Shown here in pieces: positions 1-8,694 of a DNA stretch of 64,000 bases (the stretch's first letter is position 1; every line of letters starts with the position of its first letter). The notes beneath the pieces are model-generated. The model was not told the DNA's origin, ran no database searches, and saw nothing but the letters and a program-made list of their open reading frames with translations. Source of the stretch: Bowmanella denitrificans (lineage in GTDB: Bacteria > Pseudomonadota > Gammaproteobacteria > Enterobacterales > Alteromonadaceae). Location of the stretch: contig NZ_BAAAEI010000010.1 in assembly GCF_039522935.1 (NCBI RefSeq), forward strand, positions 186,001 to 250,000. Direction: 5' to 3'. A program made the translations under genes and the position numbers.

Positions 1-1758
1 CCCGTGGGGCAGATTTTGTCTGGCCTGCAACCAGGGCCTGATATGGTAAGCCGCCAGTAATAAGGCAATGACAGCCACCAGGGTGAAGCTAAATAACAGC
101 AGTTTCCAAAGTTTCAAGTCGCCCAGCAATGCTTTAAGCAGATCTTGTTGATTTTGCTGGTCAAATCCCAGGATCCAACGGCTCCACCAGTAATCCATGT
201 CGGCCATTAATCCACGTAGGTTGTTAAACCACTCAATATTGCGAAGATTGGCAAGTGGTGCATCGGCAAGAAAGCTTTGTTCAAATTCAACCGCCTGTTC
301 CAGACCAAATTGCAGTCGTAAAGGCGCTACCCAAGCGGTGGGATCCAAGCGTTGCCAACCGTCATCAGACAGCCATTCCACCCAGGCGTGGGCATCATAT
401 TGGTAAACGCTCATGTAACGGTCACCGCGCATTTCCCCGCCCAGATAACCCGTAACTAATCTGGCAGGAACACCGCTCAGTCGCAGCAAATAGGCTGTTG
501 CACTGGCATAATGGCTGCAAAATCCAGCTTTTTCTTCAAACAAAAACCTGTCTACAGGGTCAACGGGCATACGGCCGGGTTTGAGGGTATAACGAAACTC
601 CTGCTGCTGCATAAACTTGGCAATGGCCTGAATGATCTGTTCTGCTCTGGTGTTCTGAGCTTTTAATTGGCTGGCCCATTCGCGAGTGCGGGGATTTGCC
701 TGCTCAGGCGTTTGCAGATTCAGGCGTTTATCCAGATTTGGGATCCCTTCGTACAATGCGGTTTGGTAGTAAGAGCGTACCCGATAAGCCAGGTTGGACT
801 GTAACGGGATTCGACTTTGCAATGTGTAGTCATGACTTTGCCATACGTGGTTATCCTGGCTGGTTGCCACATCCAGGGCAAACAACCAGCGTTGTTTGGT
901 CGGCTCGGCGATGATTTGATAGCTATGTGCCGGTCCGCTCACTTGTGGTGAAAAGGTCTGATTAGCCCCCTTGAATCTTTCCTGCAATTTGCGGCGATAG
1001 GGATGCACCTGCCAATTGCTGCCGTCAAAGTCCTCCATTACCAGTGCCCGCCAGTAACGCTGAGACATGGGCGGGGCATTCCCTTCAAAGGTCACGCGAA
1101 AGGCTAAATCATCGGTGCGTGCCAATTGAGCCAGATCACCTGGGGAAACTTTATCGCTAAGACCGGTCTGGGTGCCTTTACCCGTCGGCATCTGCCAAAG
1201 TGGCCCCAGTTTCGGCAGGACAAGTAGCATCAGCACGGCAATAGGTAGTGCCTGAAGACATAATTTGCCAACCCGCTTAATCAGTATCGGCCACCTGGCA
1301 GACGGATTAATATGACAGGCCAGACTCAGCAGCAGTAAAACACAAAGCAGGGCATAAAACAGGCTGAAGGCAATATTCTGGTTAAACACCAGTGCAGCCC
1401 CTAACAGGAAAAACTGCACGCCAATCAGTTGGAAGTAGTCCCGGCGACTGGCCAGCAACATTAATTTTAAACTACTGGCCATGACCAGCAGATTTAACAT
1501 GCCGAGCAACAGCCCTAATTGCCAACCAAAGTACGCCAGTACAATGGCGCATAGTATGGCCATTAAGTTCAGGGTACGAATAGAAAGTTGATGCTTCTGC
1601 CAATTCAAGTAAAGGCTGACACGAATAATCACGGCGCAAAGTACTAAAAGCAAAACCCACAACTGCAATGGCTCAAAGAGTGTCAGACTGAGTGCCATCA
1701 ATATCAGGGTCAGTAACAAATGGGCATTGTTATGAGCCGAGGGATTAAGACGTAACAT
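1..1758 (-). CDS. TgpA-like transglutaminase membrane protein (C-terminus cut by window)
   Basis: The reading frame is open from an ATG at 1758 to the window edge, giving 586 codons; the last part of the protein (usually a DUF4129-type tail) is missing. The N-terminus holds about six or seven hydrophobic segments (residues ~10-170), then a soluble domain, then one more TM near residue 560. The transglutaminase-like core has the full papain-like triad: Cys414 in AGFCSHYASA, His457 in YDAHAWVEW and Asp472 in RLDPTAW. This is the DUF3488/transglutaminase architecture of P. aeruginosa TgpA. The start overlaps the end of the DUF58 gene by 14 bases, so the two are probably translationally coupled. 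The substrate is unknown; the catalytic domain is predicted to be periplasmic. The family call is firm, the cellular role is not. Confidence 0.85.
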   Translation of the reverse strand, partial: MLRLNPSAHNNAHLLLTLILMALSLTLFEPLQLWVLLLVLCAVIIRVSLYLNWQKHQLSIRTLNLMAILCAIVLAYFGWQLGLLLGMLNLLVMASSLKLMLLASRRDYFQLIGVQFFLLGAALVFNQNIAFSLFYALLCVLLLLSLACHINPSARWPILIKRVGKLCLQALPIAVLMLLVLPKLGPLWQMPTGKGTQTGLSDKVSPGDLAQLARTDDLAFRVTFEGNAPPMSQRYWRALVMEDFDGSNWQVHPYRRKLQERFKGANQTFSPQVSGPAHSYQIIAEPTKQRWLFALDVATSQDNHVWQSHDYTLQSRIPLQSNLAYRVRSYYQTALYEGIPNLDKRLNLQTPEQANPRTREWASQLKAQNTRAEQIIQAIAKFMQQQEFRYTLKPGRMPVDPVDRFLFEEKAGFCSHYASATAYLLRLSGVPARLVTGYLGGEMRGDRYMSVYQYDAHAWVEWLSDDGWQRLDPTAWVAPLRLQFGLEQAVEFEQSFLADAPLANLRNIEWFNNLRGLMADMDYWWSRWILGFDQQNQQDLLKALLGDLKLWKLLLFSFTLVAVIALLLAAYHIRPWLQARQNLPHG

Positions 1759-2722
1759 CCGCCACTCCTTTGACCAACGCCAGCGCGACCAGGCATTGAC
1801 GAACATGTTCTTTGCCTTTGCCAGGTGGAATGACCTTGCCGGGTATATCCAGTCCAAATTCCCAGCCTCTGGCGTCCATTTCGAGACAAGTTTGGCAAAG
1901 TCGGCACAGATTATCTTCCAGATGCTGATCAATGTGGTGCAATATCAGCCATCCTGATTGTTGAGTTTGCGAACTGAACTTTTTACTGAGTAACCCCTGG
2001 CCTTTTGCGGCTTGTTTCCAGGCAATATGATAGAGAGGTTGCCCCAGTCGGTAATCGGTCAGACTGTCAAAATCATCCAGGCCCTGACCTTCTTTGACAC
2101 AACGGACACTCTGCTGCCCTGCAGATGTGGTATCGCGATGGCTCACTGGCCATAAAGGGAGCATCGGCGTGGGATAGACTATCAGGTGAAAGTCAAAGGC
2201 AAGGTGTGTCCAGCAGCGGAACAGACCCAAAGGATAGTAGCTACAGAGTGTTAATCTGGGTAATTGCAGTTTTCCGCGCTTTGGGCTGAACAGATTCAAT
2301 GTTGCCGGGTTAGTAAAGTTGTCCAGCTCCACGGCACTTTGGACTTTTTCACCATACCAGGCTAAATGCAGCTTGCCAGCTTTGCCTTCTTTTCTACTTT
2401 CAATCCAAAGAGGAAAGCTCACCGGGTTACCTGCATAGATATTGGCCAGCTTCCCGGGTTGAAGATTAAGCCCGGCGAAATTCAGGTAACTGCTGAACAA
2501 ACTCACCAGCATCAAGGCCATCAGAAAAAAACTTAATAGCAAAATCAGATTATTTTGGTAGTTGGTCCCGAGGATAAACAGGGTCAAACATAAAAGTAGA
2601 TATAACCAACCAAACCTGGAGGGAAAAATAAATATATTGCCACGGTGCAAACTAAATCGCGGTTGTGCAGGAATTCTTTTGTCCAGCCAACGAAGCAAGC
2701 GTTGTTGAATAAAACCAGCCAT
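1745..2722 (-). CDS. DUF58 domain protein
   Basis: A 325-residue protein with two adjacent hydrophobic segments (about residues 35-80, starting FGWLYLLLCLTLFILG) followed by a soluble domain with the DUF58 signature region DYRLGQPLYHIAWKQAAKG near residue 225. DUF58 proteins have a von Willebrand A-like fold and are almost always encoded beside MoxR ATPases, as here. The gene lies 2 bases after the moxR stop and overlaps the transglutaminase gene, so the three form one operon. By analogy with other MoxR systems it may be a membrane-side client or adaptor of the ATPase, but no reaction can be assigned. Confidence 0.85.
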   Translation of the reverse strand: MAGFIQQRLLRWLDKRIPAQPRFSLHRGNIFIFPSRFGWLYLLLCLTLFILGTNYQNNLILLLSFFLMALMLVSLFSSYLNFAGLNLQPGKLANIYAGNPVSFPLWIESRKEGKAGKLHLAWYGEKVQSAVELDNFTNPATLNLFSPKRGKLQLPRLTLCSYYPLGLFRCWTHLAFDFHLIVYPTPMLPLWPVSHRDTTSAGQQSVRCVKEGQGLDDFDSLTDYRLGQPLYHIAWKQAAKGQGLLSKKFSSQTQQSGWLILHHIDQHLEDNLCRLCQTCLEMDARGWEFGLDIPGKVIPPGKGKEHVRQCLVALALVKGVADVTS

Positions 2723-2724
2723 GT

Positions 2725-3687
2725 TCAGGCAGCCAACGGGTCAACACATTCCAGTAACTGCAGGCTTAGGCCTGAATTTGTCTGACTGTCGGCCTGCGAT
2801 GATCTTAATCTGTGTTCAGCCACCGCGGGCAATACCGCTTGAATGTCTTCCGGGATCAGATAGTCACGATGATCCGTTACCGCCCAGGCCCGTGCTGCCA
2901 GCAGCAGCGCTTTACTGGCTCTGGGTGACAATGCATTGGCAAAGCGTTCAGACTCACGGCTGAAGGTAACAAGGCGAAGTATGTAATCCAAGATAGCGTC
3001 GGAAGCATGCACTTCCAATACCTGCTGCTGAAGTTTGAGGCGCAATTCATCGTTGATAATGGTGGGCAGAGCCTGACCTCTTTGGGATTGCGGTTGTTGT
3101 AACATAGCTTTCTCAGCTTGCCAATTGGGATAGCCTAATTGTATGCGCATCAAAAACCGGTCCAGTTGGGACTCTGGCAATGGATAGGTACCTGCCTGAT
3201 GCAATGGATTCTGTGTACCAATAACAAAAAACGGTGATGGCAACATATGGGTCTGTCCATCCAGGCTGACCTGTCGCTCCTCCATTGCCTCTAATAAAGC
3301 GCTTTGAGTTTTGGGGCTGGCACGATTGATTTCGTCGGCCAGCACAATTTGGCTGAAGATGGGACCGGGATGGAAGTGAAAGGCTTGTTTCTGATTGTCG
3401 AAAATATTGACTCCCAGCATATCGGCTGGCAGAAGATCGGAGGTGAATTGGATACGGGAGAAATTCAGGCCAAACACTTGCGCCAAGGCATGAGATAGCG
3501 TGGTTTTCCCCATGCCGGGTAAGTCTTCAATTAACAGGTGTCCGCCCGCCAGCATGCACGTCAGGGCCAAGCGTATTTCCTGTTGTTTGCCAATGATTAG
3601 TTTGCCAATTTGCCCTATGGCTTGCTGTACTTGAGCTTGCATAGTGGGTCCTTGATGATTCCATGTTGTGATGACCTGATGGGCCAC
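2725..3687 (-). CDS. MoxR family AAA+ ATPase
   Basis: A 320-residue AAA+ ATPase. The Walker A motif is in LPGMGKTTLSHALA (residues ~58-72), Walker B with the MoxR-type continuation is LADEINRASPKTQSALLEAM, and sensor 1 is FFVIGTQNP. Length and motif order fit the MoxR (AAA_3) family, whose members act as chaperone-like ATPases that mature or assemble partner proteins, often with VWA/DUF58 partners. It is the first gene of the moxR-DUF58-transglutaminase operon. Its promoter should lie in the 169 bases between it and the hns terminator, but I could not identify it. The substrate is unknown. Confidence 0.9.
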   Translation of the reverse strand: MAHQVITTWNHQGPTMQAQVQQAIGQIGKLIIGKQQEIRLALTCMLAGGHLLIEDLPGMGKTTLSHALAQVFGLNFSRIQFTSDLLPADMLGVNIFDNQKQAFHFHPGPIFSQIVLADEINRASPKTQSALLEAMEERQVSLDGQTHMLPSPFFVIGTQNPLHQAGTYPLPESQLDRFLMRIQLGYPNWQAEKAMLQQPQSQRGQALPTIINDELRLKLQQQVLEVHASDAILDYILRLVTFSRESERFANALSPRASKALLLAARAWAVTDHRDYLIPEDIQAVLPAVAEHRLRSSQADSQTNSGLSLQLLECVDPLAA

Positions 3688-3800
3688 AATCGATTGGTTG
3701 TTACTGCATTATAGGCGTTCTGCCGCTGCAGACTGGCAGGCATTAAGCTCATCCTGCCACAACATGAAGGAAAGCAAATTATTCGGGATAATAATTAGGT

Positions 3801-3831
3801 ATAAATAAAAAAGGCCGGTAAAGCCGGCCTT
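3801..3831 (-). terminator. Rho-independent terminator of the H-NS gene
   Basis: Perfect 8-bp stem (AAGGCCGG, 3811-3818, with CCGGCCTT, 3824-3831) and a 5-base loop. Read on the minus strand it is followed by TTTTTTATTTAT, a good U tract, and it sits 25 bases beyond the H-NS stop codon. Confidence 0.85.
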
Positions 3832-3856
3832 AATTCAAATGAAAACATCGCAGATG

Positions 3857-4252
3857 TTAAACTGCGTAATTCTCCAGTTTTCCTTGCTCTTTCAGTTCAG
3901 CAAAGACTTTAGGCGTGCGGCCAATACCAGTCCAAGTGTGCTCTTTACCAGCATTGTCGGTAAACTTGTATTTTACTGGACGCTTCTGACCTGTGCGTTT
4001 GGATGGTGCACCTACCTCACTACCAGCCAAATCATCAAGATCCAGCCCGGCTTCCTGCATTTGTTTGAGGATGGCATCTTTCAGAGCTTGTTTCTTTTCC
4101 AGCTCGCGGGCTTTCTCAGCTTCCTGCTCTTTTTTGGTTTCGATAACGGCAGCCAGTTTTTCTGCTACCTGTTCAAGTTCAGAAACAGACAACTCTCTAA
4201 CGGCCGCTTGCAATCTTCTGGCGTGGGTCAAAATACTGATGAAGTCACTCAT
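3857..4252 (-). CDS. hns: H-NS family nucleoid-associated protein
   Basis: A 131-residue protein with the two-part H-NS layout. An N-terminal helical, highly charged oligomerisation region (residues 1-75, with a coiled-coil stretch of Glu/Lys/Ala) is joined by a linker to a C-terminal DNA-binding domain that ends with TWTGIGRTPKVFAEL. This matches the H-NS core TWTGxGRxP; the usual second Gly-Gln is Gly-Ile here, a modest change beside the AT-hook-like QGR motif. Such proteins silence AT-rich DNA and shape the nucleoid. The gene stands alone, with its own terminator and a long AT-rich upstream region, which fits an autoregulated hns-type gene. It could be a paralogue (StpA-like) rather than the main H-NS. 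Confidence 0.9.
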   Translation of the reverse strand: MSDFISILTHARRLQAAVRELSVSELEQVAEKLAAVIETKKEQEAEKARELEKKQALKDAILKQMQEAGLDLDDLAGSEVGAPSKRTGQKRPVKYKFTDNAGKEHTWTGIGRTPKVFAELKEQGKLENYAV

Positions 4253-4792
4253 TCTTCCACCTTATTCGAAATTGGAGTCATAATTGTTGATGGGTTCGGC
4301 ATATAAAAATACTGCCTAATTAATATATTTGCAATAGATAATCAAATTGCCAGTATTACGCATCATTTATTTTTAATCCGGCAAGTCCTGCCGATTTTTA
4401 TAAGTCTGCCGGTTCGCGATGAACACCAGCAAAGATGAATTTAGTTCAGTTGGATAAAAGTGCCAAAATATTGACGCAGTTTGCTTAAAAAATATTAAAT
4501 CTGATGCCGTTCGTAATGACATCAGGCAATTGTGAATAGGCTGAATACATTTTTTTACATTTTACTCAGGAAAGAATGGACTAAAGGTCCCATCAGGCAT
4601 TGTGTTGATTTGCGCAAATTATGCGATAAGTAGCAGCATTGTGGCTAACTGGTTGACATTAAATTTGCAATTAAACATGTCTCATCTGCAAGTGCGGCAA
4701 TATACCTTATACCTTGACCTGTGCGTGATGAGGATAAATCCCTGTACGCTTTTGAGCTTTTTGGCATAATTGCGCGTCTTGAGGGGGATTCG
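4253..4792. other. 540-base AT-rich intergenic region between divergent hns and yoaA
   Basis: No convincing ORF is visible. The stretch is clearly richer in A/T than the flanking genes, with runs such as ATTTTTTTACATTTT near 4550, and holds an imperfect inverted repeat CTGATG (4501-4506) / CATCAG (4520-4525). A TTGACA hexamer lies at 4653-4658, but no good -10 stands 17 bases downstream. It presumably holds both divergent promoters and H-NS binding tracts; that is inferred from composition and context only. Confidence 0.5.
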
Positions 4793-6721
4793 ATGCCGAC
4801 AATTGAACAGGTTTTTGCCAAACAGGGTGCGCTGGCCGGCGTTATTCAGGGCTTTACACCGCGCAAGGCGCAAACTGATATGGCTGAGGCAGTTCAACAA
4901 GCCATCAAAAATAAACAGCAACTCGTTGTCGAAGCAGGTACTGGCACAGGTAAAACCTTTGCATATCTGGCACCGGCACTACTAAGCAGTAAAAAGGTCG
5001 TTGTTTCAACCGGCACCAAGAATTTGCAGGAACAGTTGTTTCATCGTGATTTGCCATTGTTGAAAAAAGCCCTTGCTACTAATAAACGCACAGTGTTGCT
5101 CAAAGGCCGATCTAATTATCTGTGCTTGCATCGATTGTCACAGCATGGTGGCAAAAGTAATCTGGTGGATAAATCCGTATTACATGAACTCACGTTAGTG
5201 CGGCAATGGGCAAGTGGCACTAAAAGTGGTGACATCGGGGAATTAAAGAGCTTACCCGAAGATGCCAGGGTGTTACCTTTTGTCACCTCTACACAAGATA
5301 ATTGCCTGGGCAAAGACTGTCCCGATTACGAAGATTGTTATTTGGTAAAAGCACGTCGTGAGGCGTTGGACGCCGATCTGGTGGTGGTCAACCATCATCT
5401 GTTCTTTGCTGATATGGCGCTTAAAGATACTGGATTTGGTGAACTTATTCCTGACGCAGATGTTATTTTGTTTGATGAGGCTCATCAAATTCCAGACATT
5501 GCCAGTGAATATTTTGGTGAATCTCTTTCCAGTCGGCAATTGCAGGACCTGGGTATGGATCTTGAGCTGGTATATCGAACTAAACTAAAAGATGCTCAGC
5601 AACTAAGTAAAGTGGCGGAAAAGCTTCGTTATATCACTGGTGACTTGCGGCTGCTTTTTCCTGAACAGAGGGAAAAAGGCAATTGGCGGCTGGCACTCGA
5701 GCGAGAAGACGTTCAGGCGCAACTGGATAAACTGCATGAAATTCTGGATCTGGTCTACGAGGTGATTAAGCTGCACCTGGGTAGAGATAAAGATCTGGAT
5801 ACCATTTATGAACGATGTGCTCAGGCACGCAGTCAGTTGGAAAGGCTAACCGATGTGGACAAAAAAGGCGTCAGTCTTTGGTATGAAACCACTATCAAGC
5901 ATATTGTGTTACACCTGACGCCGCTTTCTATCGCCAGGCGCTTTGCTGATTACATGGCTGAGCCAAAACGTACCTGGGTGTTTACGTCTGCCACCTTGAT
6001 GGTCGGCGGCGGCTTTGAGCATTTTATTCGCCAAATGGGTCTTCAGGGTGCACAGACCCTTGCCTTAGACAGCCCCTTTGATTATCAACAGCAGGCACTT
6101 TTATGTGTGCCCCGTTACCTGCCGGAGCCCAGCGCTTTTGCTATGCGCCAGACCTTGACGCGTATTGCTCAGCAGCTAATCAAGGCCAGCAATGGCCGCT
6201 GTTTTTTGTTGTTTACCAGTCATGCCATGCTCCGTGAGGTGGCTGATGGGTTGGAAGCTGTGATTGATAATCCTATTCTGGTGCAGGGAAGCACCAGTAA
6301 ACGCGCCTTACTCGAGGCCTATTTGCAAGCGGACAATGCTGTTTTGCTGGGTACCGGTGCATTTTGGGAAGGGGTGGATGTTCGAGGGGATGCGCTGACA
6401 TGCGTGTTGATCGATAAACTCCCCTTTGCGGCACCAGATGATCCACTGCTGGAGGCCAGAATTGAAGATTGCAGAAAACATGGCGGCAATCCTTTTGCTC
6501 AGATACAGATACCGCAAGCCGTTATTACACTGAAGCAAGGCGCCGGGCGCTTAATTCGGGATAGTGCCGATCGTGGTGTATTGGTCATATGTGACAACCG
6601 CTTGGTTACCAGAGACTATGGAAAAACCTTTTTGGCCAGTTTACCGGATATGCGTCGCACCAGAACGCTGGACAGCGCGCTGACTTTCTTAAAACAGATA
6701 CAAGAGAATCAGGTTACATGA
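4793..6721 (+). CDS. yoaA: YoaA, DinG/XPD-family ATP-dependent DNA helicase
   Basis: Superfamily 2 helicase of the XPD/DinG type, 642 residues from the ATG at 4793. That start is chosen because GAGGGGG lies five bases upstream; an in-frame ATG at 4721 would add 24 residues without a good ribosome site. Walker A is GTGTGKTFAYLAPAL (~50), the DEAH box is LFDEAHQIPDIA (~228), and the four cysteines of an Fe-S cluster are seen as YLCLHR (~110) and NCLGKDCPDYEDC (~170-183). The C-terminal motif VI is QGAGRLIR. In E. coli YoaA works with the Pol III chi subunit in repair of replication-blocking damage. The next gene is tsaB, as in E. coli, which separates it from DinG. Confidence 0.93.
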   Translation: MPTIEQVFAKQGALAGVIQGFTPRKAQTDMAEAVQQAIKNKQQLVVEAGTGTGKTFAYLAPALLSSKKVVVSTGTKNLQEQLFHRDLPLLKKALATNKRTVLLKGRSNYLCLHRLSQHGGKSNLVDKSVLHELTLVRQWASGTKSGDIGELKSLPEDARVLPFVTSTQDNCLGKDCPDYEDCYLVKARREALDADLVVVNHHLFFADMALKDTGFGELIPDADVILFDEAHQIPDIASEYFGESLSSRQLQDLGMDLELVYRTKLKDAQQLSKVAEKLRYITGDLRLLFPEQREKGNWRLALEREDVQAQLDKLHEILDLVYEVIKLHLGRDKDLDTIYERCAQARSQLERLTDVDKKGVSLWYETTIKHIVLHLTPLSIARRFADYMAEPKRTWVFTSATLMVGGGFEHFIRQMGLQGAQTLALDSPFDYQQQALLCVPRYLPEPSAFAMRQTLTRIAQQLIKASNGRCFLLFTSHAMLREVADGLEAVIDNPILVQGSTSKRALLEAYLQADNAVLLGTGAFWEGVDVRGDALTCVLIDKLPFAAPDDPLLEARIEDCRKHGGNPFAQIQIPQAVITLKQGAGRLIRDSADRGVLVICDNRLVTRDYGKTFLASLPDMRRTRTLDSALTFLKQIQENQVT

Positions 6722-7404
6722 ATATATTGGTTATAGATACAGCCACAGAAGCCTGCTCAGCCGCCCTGAGTTACCAGGGGCAAGTATTGGCAAAGTTTGA
6801 AGTATGCCCGCAACAACATAGCCAACGACTATTGCCCATGGTGGATGAATTACTTGCTGAAGCCGGAATAACGTTGAAAAACCTGGAATTACTGGGGTTT
6901 GGTCGGGGGCCCGGCAGTTTCACCGGGGTGCGGATCGCCACAGGAATGATACAAGGACTGGCATTAGGCTCAGAGTTACCTGTGGTTCCTGTATCCACCT
7001 TGGCTGCCATGGCGCAACAAGCCTATATTGAGTATGGAGTTGAACAGGTTATCGCTGCTATTGATGCGCGCATGGACGAAGTCTATATGGGGAAATACTC
7101 CTTGGTTGACGGGACGATGCAACTGGTGGGCGATGAGGCAGTATTACCACCTGAACAGGCGCTGTCTGGGATGGTGGATATTCGCCAGTGGGCAGGTGTT
7201 GGCACAGCCTGGGGCACATATGAGAGTTTAAACCCGGACGGCCAGGTAAGGGGATTGTCTGACATTCTGTATCCATCAGCCCAGTTTATGCTGCCTTTGG
7301 CAACAAGAGCCGCCGCCGATGGGGCTGCTGTCTCGGTGGACCACATAGAGCCGGTGTATCTACGTGACAAGGTCACCTGGAAAAAGTTACCGGGTAGAGA
7401 ATAG
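6718..7404 (+). CDS. tsaB: TsaB, tRNA threonylcarbamoyladenosine synthesis subunit
   Basis: A 228-residue ASKHA-fold protein starting MNILVIDTATEACSAAL, with the family motif GRGPGSFTGVRIATGM and AAIDARMDEVYMGKY. TsaB dimerises with TsaD and, with TsaE and TsaC, makes the t6A37 modification of ANN-decoding tRNAs in the cytoplasm. TsaB itself has no catalysis and acts as the TsaD partner. The start codon overlaps the yoaA stop (ATGA), so the genes are coupled, the same pairing as in E. coli. The length matches E. coli YeaZ (231 residues). Confidence 0.95.
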   Translation: MNILVIDTATEACSAALSYQGQVLAKFEVCPQQHSQRLLPMVDELLAEAGITLKNLELLGFGRGPGSFTGVRIATGMIQGLALGSELPVVPVSTLAAMAQQAYIEYGVEQVIAAIDARMDEVYMGKYSLVDGTMQLVGDEAVLPPEQALSGMVDIRQWAGVGTAWGTYESLNPDGQVRGLSDILYPSAQFMLPLATRAAADGAAVSVDHIEPVYLRDKVTWKKLPGRE

Positions 7405-7535
7405 ATGACGATATCGGCATGATTTTTGCGAACCGCCTTAGTCTGACTGGTGATATGGCAAGAATGGCAATTTGCTGCCATAGATTAAAGCTGTGCTTAG
7501 CTGGATAAGTTGTATCCTACTTCGGTGGTAAATTA

Positions 7536-7853
7536 GTGGACATTGAATCTTCTCTTATCGCCCAGCAACAAGGGCTGGTGGTTAATCCTGCGGTCAAGGG
7601 ACCTGCCAGGGACCAACCAGCACGCCAGCCTCAGGACAACGCGCCTACAGAATATCCTCGTAGCCAGGTGGTTGCGCGACAGGGCAATGAAGAAACCCAG
7701 GTACAGGCAGACAAGTACCGACGCCAACAACAACAATTTTACGATCAACCAGATTCACGAGGCAGACAAGCTGTCGATGCTTATCAAAGCCTGGCCCGGC
7801 TGCAACTAAAAGACGAAATTCAGCAATCTATGGGAATCGACACTTACGTCTGA
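7536..7853 (+). CDS. Small Gln/Arg-rich hypothetical protein ending in GIDTYV
   Basis: A 105-residue hydrophilic ORF from a GTG at 7536, with no signal peptide or TM. The middle is low-complexity (Gln, Arg, Pro), and the end is better ordered, with a helix-like stretch QAVDAYQSLARLQLKDEI followed by MGIDTYV. I do not recognise a named family. The lack of hydrophobic sequence and the position in a long same-strand run between tsaB and slp make it a plausible real gene of alteromonads, but a competing frame also covers part of this stretch. No function is proposed. Confidence 0.55.
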   Translation: MDIESSLIAQQQGLVVNPAVKGPARDQPARQPQDNAPTEYPRSQVVARQGNEETQVQADKYRRQQQQFYDQPDSRGRQAVDAYQSLARLQLKDEIQQSMGIDTYV

Positions 7854-7971
7854 CGCGCAGCTCTTGACGCATCGGAATCAGTTAAATACCCTCGCCATAT
7901 ACCCAATTCAGTACGGGTTCAGCTATTTGTTAGATAATGGACCAGACAATAACGCCAGTTGTGGGGTGAAT

Positions 7972-8595
7972 ATGAAGAAGTTAATGTTGGTCACATTTGT
8001 GTTGGCCATTGCCGGTTGCTCTACCTTACCCAAGGATTTACAGGTGGCAGAAGGCGCTAAGCTGCTTAATTATCAAGAGGTGGCTGCTCAGCCCCAACAG
8101 AGTTCGGGTGGGCAGGTATTGTGGGGTGGGGTGATTGCTGATGTAAAGAACAAGGCCGACGCCACAGTGCTGGAAATGGTGCATTACCCTATACGCAGTT
8201 ACGGACGACCTACCACAGATGATGAAAGTGTTGGTCGCTTCAGAGTTTATGTGGATGGATTTCTGGATCCTATGGTGTATAAACCAGGACGCAGCCTGAC
8301 TGTCAGCGGGGCGGTAACGGGAAGCGAAGAAGGACAGGTCGGCGAATACAAGTATCAGTTTCCAACATTGAAAGCCAATGGCTACCACTTGTGGAAAGAT
8401 GTTCAGGAAGTGGAAGTTAGCACCATGGGGTATGGTTATGGCCCTTACCCATACAATTGGTGGGGCTGGCATATGTGGCCTTACCATGAACGGGTTATTA
8501 TTCGAAGCAAAAGCAAAGGGTATGTCGATGGACCACTGCCCAATCGGGCTCCTCAGTCCTCGAATTCACCAGCACCTAAAAAGGTGACACGTTAA
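7972..8595 (+). CDS. Slp/YeaY family outer-membrane lipoprotein
   Basis: A 207-residue lipoprotein. The start at 7972 gives a compact lipoprotein signal MKKLMLVTFVLAIAGC with the acylated Cys at 16; an upstream in-frame ATG at 7864 would bury the signal and is rejected. The body matches the Slp family (starvation lipoprotein; E. coli YeaY), with WGGVIADVKNKADAT and the region VSGAVTGSEEGQVGEY. Gene order tsaB - slp-like - fadD - rnd is the same as E. coli tsaB-yeaY-fadD-rnd. It is anchored in the outer membrane; the role in E. coli is stationary-phase or acid-stress related and not well defined. The Tyr/Gly/Pro/Trp-rich stretch near residue 148 is a notable local feature. Confidence 0.88.
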   Translation: MKKLMLVTFVLAIAGCSTLPKDLQVAEGAKLLNYQEVAAQPQQSSGGQVLWGGVIADVKNKADATVLEMVHYPIRSYGRPTTDDESVGRFRVYVDGFLDPMVYKPGRSLTVSGAVTGSEEGQVGEYKYQFPTLKANGYHLWKDVQEVEVSTMGYGYGPYPYNWWGWHMWPYHERVIIRSKSKGYVDGPLPNRAPQSSNSPAPKKVTR

Positions 8596-8645
8596 GCGGC
8601 AAAACGTTGCCTTGCTTTACAATGGTGTGGCAGATTATTGCAGTG

Positions 8646-8672
8646 AAGCGGCAGATTGTTGCCGCTTTTTTT
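8646..8672 (+). terminator. Rho-independent terminator after slp
   Basis: An 8-bp stem AAGCGGCA / TGCCGCTT with a 6-base loop, followed by a run of seven T (8666-8672). It lies 50 bases after the slp stop and just before the next ribosome site. Confidence 0.85.
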
Positions 8673-8694
8673 GTTGTGTATGGAGTGAAGTGGA

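Noticed and set aside
3839..4306. 155-residue plus-strand ORF over the H-NS gene
   Set aside because: It is antisense to an H-NS gene with a clear DNA-binding motif and its own terminator.
7864..7971. Longer start for slp
   Set aside because: It would put 36 residues in front of a clear lipoprotein signal; the internal ATG at 7972 fits the family.
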